Program-made: the position numbers and the translations under genes
Notes under the pieces: model-generated
Databases searched by the model: none
What the model was told of the DNA's origin: nothing
The model's input: only the letters and a program-made list of their open reading frames with translations
Part shown: piece by piece, positions 48,601 to 60,600 of the stretch
How the letters are laid out: every line of letters begins with the position of its first letter
How positions within the stretch are numbered: position 1 is the first letter of the stretch
Assembly: GCF_001625305.1 (NCBI RefSeq)
Contig: NW_017804353.1
Span: forward strand, 2,108,485-2,172,484
Length of the DNA stretch: 64,000 bases
Origin: Branchiostoma belcheri
Lineage: Eukaryota; Chordata; Leptocardii; Amphioxiformes; Branchiostomatidae
Direction of reading: 5' to 3'

Positions 48601-51600
48601 ACCTAGATGACTTAAATCCTTCTATCTGTATACTCATTGACAACAACATCGAATTTTGTTTTGTACATACATAAATGCTAATTCCTTTACCTGATATCCC
48701 TGTGTGTTATTGAGGATGCCCATTGCTGCCAGTTGAACAGCAGAACTGTTGAGTTGTGTTTCGTTGATCAGCCTCTCCAGGTCTGCAGCACTCCTGACAA
48801 GCTCCTCAGCCTGGACCAGAGACTTCTGCACTGTTAGGTTTCCTTCCTGTACATCTTGAAGAAGCTTGGGAAAAAATATCCAAACTAGAATCAATTTTCT
48901 TCACATTAAATGCTACTTATCTTATTCAATGCTTCATCTTTCATTAATGAAAAAATTCATAAAAGAAAATCATCAGTGTTCCAATTGCAAAGACTTTAAT
49001 TTTACTTTTTCACACTATGTCATCATCTCAAAGCTATGTAGTCATCCATTCCCCAGTTATATTGGGATGAATGGCTGCCAGAGAAGCTTCTCAGTCATAA
49101 AACATTACAGTTTCCCATCTTAACATCTGTTTAGCTGTAATAGATCCACATTACCACAAAAATCTTCAGAATGTATATTTACCCTGGACACATTAGAAGC
49201 TAACACTGTAAACTGTTCCACCAGTCCTGTAGCAGTTTCACTGAGCCTTCCCAGCTCTTCAATATTCTGCTGCACTTCTGTAGAGTAGTTCTTTGCTGTG
49301 ATGTTGGAACTTTCCTCCAGTAGATTCCTTGAATCTTCCAAAGTTTGGTTGATGTTTGAAATGTTGTTCTCCAGCCCGTACAGTACAGTAAGGCTGGCGT
49401 TCAGGTCCTGTTGTATCTGGTTGATGTTGTACCAGGTTCTGTTTGCAGTGGCAGTTCTGTTGGCTACATCAACTTTTACAGTGTCTGAAAGTGAGCGGAA
49501 AAAGTGAAAGGTCAACACATGAAGGCTCTGTATATCTTAATTCTGACATTATTGGGAATTTCTTTGGCTTAAATTACTTGATAAGAAATCAAAATAATAT
49601 AGATTCTTTTGTTAGTAACATAGTTTTGTTTACATTTTAATAAAATATTTTTTATGATTGACATCAAAATATAACATTCAACATTGTCACTCACCAAAAA
49701 CCTCAGCTGATATCCAAAACAAGCAGCGAGCAGAGAATAGCATTCAATAAAAGAAATAAAGCTGCAAATTATATTAGCGGCTGCAATAGCTGTTAACCTA
49801 TAGCTTAAAAAGGTTAGTACAAACGATATGGAACCATTAAAAAGTAATAAATGCATGAATAAAGCGTAAAGGTTGCTCCATGATCCAGGATAGCAGCTGC
49901 TACTTGGTGCTGAAATGCCATCACTTAGTGTTTTAGGAAGTCCAAATTAAATCTACAGTCCTTCCTTCCACTAGCATGCTGTATTTTGATATATCAACAT
50001 TATTGTAATGTTTTTCTTGCTTGCTAGCCACTTAAAGTACTTGAAAAATCACCTTCCCAGTATTCTTGAAACTTTTAAGACATATAAATATGGTATCCTT
50101 ACCTAACAGATAACCAATGCTGTCAGAATTGTGAACCTGTCCATCTATGACAGTGGTGCCATTAAACTTCTCAAGATCACCCAGCTGTATCTCAAGCTCT
50201 GCCTGAGTCTCATTAAGACTTGCTAGATGGGACTCCAGCTCTGCAGAAATGTTTCTTATCTAGACATACACATAAGTGATAGAAATACAAATATAAAATG
50301 AATAAACATCCAGGTATTGTAAACTAGAGAACATCTACTTACAGATTATGTAGATACATGACTGTAGACTTAGATTCATGTTGTTACTTGATAAGACAAC
50401 TTGTCGGTGTAGGATGGCTTTAATTAACCACCTTAACCTTCAGCCTACTAAGGTAGCCATTTGTCACCAAATCTCTATTATTTATTGGGATAAGCAGCAG
50501 CAAGAAGGTTAAGCTATACTCTATGACATAATAAGCAATCTTTGCTCAATGAAATGCAAGTACACAAATTATCTTGAAGAAGGCCTTCTAATTATCATGA
50601 CAAAGTCCTGGCAAAGTATAAAACAATGTGCTAAACTACGAAGGGATTTCCCTCACAAAAAGCCACTAGAACCCCACCTGTGCATACAGCCTGTTGAGCT
50701 CCCTGATGTTCCTGGCATCCACTATCTCCTCCTGTAGTACTCCTGTAACATTCTGCAGGGTTCTGTTCAGCTGGGCAAGGATCTGTCTCACCTCTGTGAC
50801 AGACATGTTCCCATACTGGCCCCACAGGCCTTGGATATCCTGCAGATAGAACCCAGAACATACAAGTTGTAAAATGCATGTTTACATTGTTTATTCCAGG
50901 AAAATTGGTCTGGATTGAAATAAAACCCTACACTACCATGGTGTAAACTGGCAATGCAATGAGGTCATCTGAATTGTCGATGAGAGGGACTTACTCAAGA
51001 CTCATGCCTTTCATTTCTTCCTTAGCTATAAGAAGTTTGCCACTGGCTAATAAGAGCTGTAATTATAACAATGCTACTGTACTTCAAACGTGGAGTTGAG
51101 CTCTTCTGTGATGTTGAGTATTCTGGTGACAGAGGCAGCGAAGCATGGAGGACAGACTGTACAGTTGGGGAAGTCTCCTGTAAGGTTCAAACAAAATGTT
51201 ATCATTCTAAAGTTAGATTGCAGACTTATTCTAAACATCAGTCTCCTGTAGTAAGGCTACTTTCAGTTTATGCTCTAGCTTAATTGTGACCATCTCTGCA
51301 TAGTGTACACGATGGTCAGATTTGGGCCCAAAAGTCCCACTCCGCTACTATGGAGATCGAATCCCCCGAACCCGCGAATCTTGTTCGATATGACGTCATT
51401 CGAATAGAGCGGGCGTTCGATCTGGGGTTACCCGCGGTCATTTACAGTAAAGCCGCTACAACCGGCTACTTCAAGCCCTTTTTTACTTGGGAACCACGGA
51501 ACAGGAAAAATCCACCTTTCCACAAATATGAACCGTTTTCAAAACATTACATCTATGCCGTGATTTTATTGTGGATATGTAACATGTAACGAAGCTACTG

Positions 51601-54600
51601 CCGTCATCGCGGGTGACCTTGAAGGTCAGAATTCTTGTTGACGCTGTTATAAAATCCAGGTCCCCATATCCAAGTGGCACAGCATGCGTGCAAACATGGT
51701 ATTTTAACCATTCCCAAAAATCGCTCAAATTACCTCATTGAGGGCTTGTTTGGAAGAGGAACGATTTCCGCAGATTTCTGTCTTAGGGATTTTTTAGATA
51801 TGGCCGCGATTATGAATTTTCGGTATTTAAAGTTAAAACACTGCGTTTTTAGCTCTTCTTTTGACTGTAAGTCGAGTTTTAGTTAAAAAATAAAAAATCC
51901 TAAGACAGAAAGTTTAAATTTACTGTAATATTTCTAAAAATCCAAAAATCTAACCTTATTTTTAATTTTCGGGGCCTCTTAAAATCAGTTGTTTGGTTCT
52001 CGTGAACCCTTTTTGAAATCCGAAATTGATCTCATTTGGAAGCAAATGTACACGAAGTGGAGCAAAGGCAGTGCAAGTCAGAATAACATTTGAGGTAAAC
52101 AAAATCACTTATTACATTTTATTTTGACGAGTATTTACTCTCCAATTACTTTTGTTTATTTTCATATTTTACCCGTTGCCCCCGGGCCAGCCCGGGACTC
52201 CCGCGCGGCCACGTTCGAACACGTTCTGTAACCCGATACCTCCCTAGTAATGCGACTTTTAGCCTAGCAACCGACCGCCGTGGTATCAGACAAAATGTAC
52301 AGACTCACCAAGGTTATTTCTGTTAATCCATCCAGCTGAAGGCATGCATGTGGTGTGTTTGAAGGAATCAAGCATTGAATACAAATGTGTGTCAAATGAG
52401 GTGAGGTGTGTTGTGTTGTGTTGTGTTTGAAAAACATGCAATCTCTAGACTAGTAGGTAAAAAAAGCTTTAAGACAAAAATATGTGTTTTGTGATTATTA
52501 AATGTGGCAAAATTGTGAAGAAAATAATCAAGATGCGTGTAGAAATGAGTCAAAGGGTTGAAATATTGTCATACCTTCAAATCCGAACTTGCACTGGTCA
52601 CATTTCTGACCTCTGACCCCACCCCTGCAGTTACATTGACCTGTTCTGGGGTCACAGGTCAAGTTCCCATTCACAGTGCCCAGGATGTTGCAGTTGCATG
52701 CTGAAGATAGTAATTAGTAAATAATGTGAATGGTTGAATTGATAATAATGCATTCTTTCTGTATAATTGGTTGGGAAGCTATCACGCATTTTGCAAATAC
52801 ACTGAACAATGCAAGGCTAATTAGATAGCTTCTATTTTGAATCAATTTTTGAAAAAGAATAATAATTCCTCAGTGTATATTTTCTGTGTTAATGTGTTAC
52901 AATGCTAGATGGTAGAGAGATACTTACTGACACATTCCTGGTTGTGATTGTGGTAGTATCCTGTCTCACATCTGTCACACTGGAACCCTACAGCATGGGC
53001 TGTGCAGTTACATTCACCAGTCTGAAAGTCAAAGCAGGAAGTTGTCTCATTTATAGGTCACACCAATTTATTTCCTCTGGCTTTAGAATTACACAGTGGA
53101 CACCATAAAGCAGAAGGCATGGACAAAAACTTGAATAGGTCTGAATTCACTGCATAAAACCAAGTGGCAAGGCCCGAACCTGGTCACCATGATTACTTTT
53201 CAGGGAGGAATATACAAGAGGCTTTGAAACAGAACAGTTGAACAATCTTGTACATGGTAAGCACGGAAGAATAAAGTATGATGATGAAGATAGAACAAGA
53301 TTTATAATCACCATTAGGTCACACTTCTGACTAACAGCCCCAGGCTGGTGACAGTTACACGGGGAGCAGCCCTCGGTGCTGAAGTTCCAGTGGTTAGGCT
53401 CACAGCCATCACACTGCCTGCCGGTAACGTTACGCTGGCAGTCACACTGTCCTGTAGTGTAGTCACACACAAGGCTGGTGCTTCCTGTACTGTTACAGTT
53501 ACAGTCTGTAATGAAATAGAAAGGAAAGTATTTAATCTGGTTATTCACAAATGTCACACTGCCTGCCGTAAATGTTAGGCTGGCAGCCACACTGTCCTGT
53601 ACTGTAGTTACAGACAGGGTTGCTGCTACCTGTACTGTTACAGTTACACTCTGTAATGAAATAGGGATGCTGCATCTTTTACAAGTAGCATATATAGGCC
53701 CAGGGTGGAACAACGTACTGTAATCACAGATGGTACTCAGTCTCCATATACTGCTACAGCTACACTCTGGAATTAATTTTTTCAAGCAAATGTTTTTTTT
53801 CAGGTGATTTTTCTTATCAGGGCTGTTACACCTACATTCATAGGTTAAACAGGAACAAGAACAGTGATTAGGTTCAAAATATATTGGAAATTCAAAAGAG
53901 TATTCTATCCTATTTCTTCCCCTTTTCAGTGTGGTTAAAAGAATTAGAAACAAGTCGTTTAGTCTCCAGTGTACCTGTGCAGTTGTTCTCCATGCCAGGC
54001 ATGACCAGTCCGTACAAGGTGTCATTACACCTGTCACAGTGGTGCCCACCCATCATGTTGATACAGTTCAGACACTGCCCGGTTACATGGTCACACACCG
54101 GGGGACTGTCTGTACACTCACAGGGCTGGCAGGCACCATTCAGGTTCTGTAAAGCAAAAAACTGAATGTATTCTTTTACATTTAGGTGCTAAAATTGTTT
54201 AACAAAGCAATTTTGGCGTCCAATAAATTCAATAGTCAAGGATTTTGTATCAAGCAGCATTGTCCTATTAAACAATCTTATTTTCACATTCATGAAACTT
54301 CTTGCTTAAGCCACAGATACTTCATATACTTTATTAGGCTCAATCACGAGTACTTTGAACTATGCAACTCATAAACAGCACTGTCCAAAGAAACATGGTC
54401 AGGTTTTGCAATACATTGCAAATGGTAAGAAATTATACACCAGAAATTAACTTTAATAATATATAGCAACAAAGAGTGCTACATGCTCACTGTTGCATTA
54501 AGAGGCTGTCCATAGAACCCCTCAGCACAGTCCTGGCAGTTGTCCCCGACATGGTTGTCTGTACAGTTGTGACAGGTGCCGTTCCCATTGCAGGTCTCAG

Positions 54601-57600
54601 CAAAGTAGTTGGTGTCAAACCCGATCAACCCTGGACATGCACATGGCTGGCAGGAGTCTGGAACAAAGACACCGTACGGTATGATGATGAAGGTAAGACA
54701 TTCAAATAATAAGTTATAGCTAGATACAGAAGTACATGAACCACTTAGTCAAGCAACAGGATTGGCTTTGAATTGCATGAAGCTGTTAAACTTACTCAAT
54801 AGTCACTTAGTGTTCTATAATCATGGTCTTTCCAAATCTGTTAGATTCAATCTTTGAATACAAATGGCACTTTAGAAATGCTGAAAGAAAGACTCTAGCT
54901 AAGAATTTGAACACATCTCAGAATATATAGCCTAAAATGTGTTACTTATAGTTTTAGCCTATAATAACTCCAAGGATTTCTCTAAGCTAGGAACTTGGCT
55001 GGATCTCAGACAACATTTTCAGTGAACTATATATAGGACTTATTCAAAACTCGAAACCATCTTATAGCTAAATTCTATAGTGTTCTTTCATTGATTTGCA
55101 TTAATTTTGTATCTACCTGCAGTTCCCAACAAGGCATCACCATAGAAGCCATCCTCACACAGCTCACACTGGTCTCCTGTCGTGTTGTGTGTGCAGCTGC
55201 ACACCCCCATGTCAACATGGCATGGCCCAGCCTCGTGACCGTTACACTCGCAAGGCACACACGGGGTCAGGGGGTCACCTATGAGATCGGGGACCTCTCG
55301 TGTATAGCCTGGGGCACACTGCTCACAGAACTGACCCTGGTACAATTAAGACAAAAAGATCAAGACATTATATTTTTCAACAGGTCCCACATTACACATG
55401 TCATCTCAACACACATATTCTATTTCCTTATTGGTACTTAGGAACTTTAAGGTCTACCTGCTATGTATTGGTTTATGATCTTTGGTATGTTAAACATACA
55501 CTGATGTTGAGTAAAGCCTCTCTCAGATTAAAACCAGTTTCTTAATCAAGCTAGCATACATTGACCATACTGATCATTTTACCTGTTGCTATAATGCTGA
55601 ATAAGGTAATAATTAATTATAATTCCATTACCTGATATCCCTCAGGACAGGAGCATTCCTCTATAGTGTTGAGAGGAGGCCCAGTGGAAGGGTCAGTAGT
55701 ACCATAGTCCATCCGCACAAAGTACATGTCTACTGCTTCACCTGGTACCTACAAATCATTGCATGCATTGGAGATATACATGTAAGTATCATCAGGTTCA
55801 GGTTTCAGATTACTCAAAGTAGCCAATCCTGTACTAACATCTCTACAATGTATCTACATGATAAATATTGGCTGCTGAGTTATAAAGAACAGTGACTGTT
55901 ACAGTATTGTAATAACAGACAAAACTTTGAGTAACACCAAAAATAATGCATTGCCAAATAGAAACTTAGAAAACAAAAGTGGATTACAAATTGAAGCACA
56001 ATCTGGCAAATGATAGATAGAAATTTGGCAATCCAAACTGTAAAGAGACTATATTTTTCAACAAGATATTATTTTATCCTACTCACCGTGGTGTACTTGG
56101 CCCTGATGAGGATCTGTGTGATGTTGGAGAGAACTGTGACGATGTCTGCTTTACTCGCCCGATGTCCCTGACTGATGTTACCCATAAACCACTCCTCATC
56201 CTCGTGAAATTTGAACTGCAGGGATAATCAAATATGTTACCTGCCATACAACATCATCAATATAGCTGTGTTTGCTTTTTAATGGAGGGAAAAGTTACTA
56301 TGAAGGGTTTATTAACTTTTAAAAATAACATAAGTAGCCAAACAAATAGCTCAGACAAATAGAGTTGACATGAGAGAAAATTGACATGTCATGATAAAGA
56401 CAGATACCAAATTGACATTAATACCAAAAAAATACTCGAGTGTCAAAATATCATCATTGAACAATAGAAATAGATATGCAATCTCTCCCATATGATTGTA
56501 CAGGTTGGGTGGGGTGTTAGCTACTTGCACATTTGCCCATAGATATAATATCATGATCATTGTAGTACACAGAAATTTGATGTGAGAAGTAGCCAGACTA
56601 ACATTACCTCATATGGTGTCCTGTTGAGTCTAGGATTGTGTGGCAGACTTCTGACCAGTGGTTCTGACCTGTACCAGCCCCTGATGATCACATCAGCCCG
56701 GGGTGTGTCGGTCTGATTCTCTACAGACGACTGACTTAATGTGAACTGAAAACTCTGCAGATATGCAGACCTCTTATCCCCCAGGAACTCCTCAGGAGCA
56801 CTGAAGTACAGATCAGTGTGGTTTGTGTCTTGCAGATGGAGGACAATTCTGGGTTAAGAGATGGGATAATGTTAGAAGAGTATAATGCATGACCAAGCGT
56901 TAGAGCTTCAAGATAGTGCAATAATTATTGAATTTTGTGTATGTCACAAAATTTTCAAAATCATGTTTTATCAGATATGTAATAGCCTCATAGGTAATGG
57001 AAATACTGGATGCATATCAACTTATGGATAATATCAAGTTTATGATGGTAATTTGAGCAGAATGATGCAGTTTTTCTTGAATTAATCTGTTTAAGTCTCT
57101 TTACTTAAACTGTATTTATTCTTCAAATTTGTAAAAATTCAAATTCAATACCTCATTATTGTCATTTCAACAGGAACTGCTTTTACAAGCTATTTTTGTC
57201 ATGCTGTGACAAAAACAAGCTAAAAAGACTTGTGGAGTGCCCTCTAAAACTTGTTACGAATACCTATACTATGCCATGCTGGGAGCATTTTGCACATGCC
57301 TAGGCAAATGTTTTATCACTCCACTAAAAGTCACATTAACAAAGCTCTACATGTAAAGTCTGACTTCTAAAATGATTTAAAAATCTAACTGAGCAGGCTA
57401 CCATATCAAATGATATCTAGTAATCAAGCAAAAGAACTAGTAATCAAAATAAGTAATGCCATGCAAGGAAGCCCCTGCCATGTAAGCCTTGGTGAAGCAG
57501 GGTGTTGAGCACACCCCCCTCTCATCACCCCCCTCCACAAGGGCCTAACATTGACAGGTGCACAGGGGGTGGGTCACATACTGGGGCTGAAACAACCTCT

Positions 57601-60600
57601 CCAGAATTCTGTAATCCTCCTCAATGTCTACACTGTTCCCCTCCCCGTCCATGGCCTGCCAACGACTCTCATTGATGCCACTGCTGTCCAGGAGCGACCA
57701 GGAGTTGACAATGCTGCCATGATGCCATCCCAGGCTGCTGGAACAGTTAGAGGAGTGGTTGGAGCAGAAACAGGACAGGCAGCCATCGCTGGACCAGTTC
57801 CCCAAGCCGTAGTAACCTGTGGAAAATGAACATTAGAAATATTTGTCAATGTTACAAAATGTCTGACCAGGTGGCTAAGCTATCCCGGGCTGCTAGAGCA
57901 GTTAGAGAGTGGCCGGAGCAGAAACAGCACAGGCAGCCATCACTGGACCAGTTTCCCAAGCCATAGTACCCTGTATGGGAAACAAACAGTAGAAAAGTTG
58001 TCAGTTTTACAAGATATATGGCATTGATTGGCCAAGAGTGACCAGGAGTTGACGATGCTTCCATGATGCCATCCCAGGCTGCTGGAACAGTTAGAGGAGT
58101 GGTTGGAGCAGAAACAGGACAGGCAGCCATCGCTGGACCAGTTCCCCAGGCCGTAATACCCTGTGAGAAACAACAAACAGTGAAAATATTTGTCAATATT
58201 ACAAAATATCTGGCATGGATTGGCCAAGAGTGACCAGGAGTTGACAATACTGCCGTGATGCCATCCCAGGCTGCTGGAACAGTTAGAGGATTGGCCAGAA
58301 CAGAAACAGGACAGACAGCCCTCGCTGGACCAGTTCCCCAGTCCATAGTAACCTGTGGGAAACAATAAAACATAAGAAACATTTCTGAATACTTCAAAAT
58401 ATCTGGCATCAAATGGCAAAGTGGCTATGCCATCCTGGGCTGCTGGAACAGTTAGAAGAGTGGCCAGAACAGAAACAGGACAGGCAGCCCTCGCTGGACC
58501 AGTTCCCCAGTCCATAGTATCCTGTAGGACACAATTAAAAGTAGAAACATTTCTGAATATTACAAAATATCATGTGTCAACTGGCAAAAGTGGCTAAGCT
58601 ATCCTGGGCTGCTAGAGCAGTTAGAGAGTGGCTGGAGCAGAACAGGACAAGCAGCCTTCGCTGGACCAGTTCCCCAAGCCATAGTACCCTATAGGAAACA
58701 ACAGTGGAAATATCCCTCAGTATTATCTGGCATGGATTGGCCAGGAGTGACCAGGAGTTGACAATGCTGCCCTGGTGCTGCTGGAACAGTTAGAGGAGTG
58801 GTTGGAGCAGAAACAGGACAGACAGCCCTCGCTGGACCAGTTACCCAGGCCTAATACCCTGTGAGAAACAACAAACAGTGAAAATATTTGTCAATATTAC
58901 AAAATATATGGCATTGATTGGCCAAGAGTGACCAGGAGTTGACAATACTGCCGTGATGCCATCCCAGGCTGCTGGAACAGTTAGAGGAGTGGCCAGAGCA
59001 GAAACAGGACAGGCAGCCTTCAGCAGACCAGTTCCCCAAGCCATAGTATCCTGTAGGACACAATTAAAAGTAGCAACATTTCTGAATATTACAAACTATC
59101 TGGCATCAAATGGCAAAGTGACTAAGCTACCCCGGGCTGCTGGAACAGTTAGAGAGTGGCTGGAGCAGAAACAGGACAGGCAGCCATCACTGCACCAGTT
59201 CCCCAGGCCGTAGTACCCTGTGGCAAACAACAGTGAAAATCTAGACCATCACAGAGAGCACCTGAGGTCCAGGCACAAAGGAGGCGAGTAGACCAGCTCA
59301 CTACAGGCCTTAATTGTAGGTGGTATCAACTTGAAGGTATCAAATATGAAAAATGACCTGGTTTGCAGGTGTCACACTTGTCCCCCTGTGTGGCATTCCG
59401 ACAGTGGCATGTTCCGTTACCATGGCAACCCTCAAAGCTTCCGTATTGGCTACACCCACAGGGCGTACATCCCTCCTCAGTAAGCCCATAGTAGCTGTAA
59501 CAATAAAGACACACAGTCAGGCAATATGTTATGAGAGATTTCGGTATCAGGATGCTACATTATACATTTAATTTGATAAAGAGCTGTACATTAAACTAGT
59601 TCTATAAGTTCTGTAGTCTTTAGCAAAGTTCCACCATTTTCAAACAGCTAATGTTTTAAAGGACATTTGCATTAAAATTGGCACCATCAGCTTGGATATG
59701 GCATAATATTAAATGCTATAAGAACAAATATATTGAGTACATTATGTAATAGCCTAAGACTTTACATGAAATAATATTTGGTTTGATGATTGTTTGATGC
59801 ACAAACACAAATTAACACAAGAAAATCATGTGAATGTCTAATTAACATTAGATACATCATTGCACTCCAATGCTATACATCGGTTAATATAATACTCACT
59901 CTTCCATACACTCTGTACATGACATCCCACCAACCCCAGGTTTACAGGGGCACTGTCCCTCATCAGTACAGGAGTTGTTATAGGAGTAGGTCAGGTTACA
60001 TGTGCAGGGCTGACACCCCTGTCCTGTCTGCAGTCCATAGTGATCCTCTACACACGAGTCACATTTAGGGGGCTGGACGTTGGCATGGCAATGACACGCC
60101 CCTGTCAGGGGGTCACATGACTGGTCCACAGAGCCTAATTGGTCACAGTCACATGCTGGACAGGAGAAAAGAAAGAGCTTAGTACAATGTAGTTGCCACA
60201 AATACAAATGGAATCTATTGTAACTATGATTTTCACAATTCTTTTAGATTATGCTGAACAGGCATGATATTTCATCCCTGTCCTTGGTGCTGAATGACAT
60301 AGCCACAGCACTGTCAACAGTTTTGTTACTGGCTAAAATATTGATTTTCAAACAGTTACCACAAGAAAGCATACCTGTCCTTGGTGCTGAATGACATAAC
60401 AACAACACTGGTAACACAACACAACAAAGGGCCATAAAAATCTGCAAGTGTTGTGAAGTGAATAAATAAAACAATTTTGAAAACTATTTCCAAACAGATG
60501 ATAGTCTTTCTCCCTTTAATAAAAGTACCTTACGTACAATCTTGATGTCTTTCTTACTTCAGGTCTTGAATAAAATTTCATCTTCATACAGTTAACATAC

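Noticed and set aside
53147-54049. 300-codon minus-strand frame
   Set aside because: It reads through introns between LE exons; only the part at about 53504-53310 matches an LE repeat with splice sites.
57852-58515. Two 186-191 codon minus-strand frames over the exon array
   Set aside because: They run through intron-like spacers and partly in the wrong frame; they are open only because the repeat units have similar lengths.
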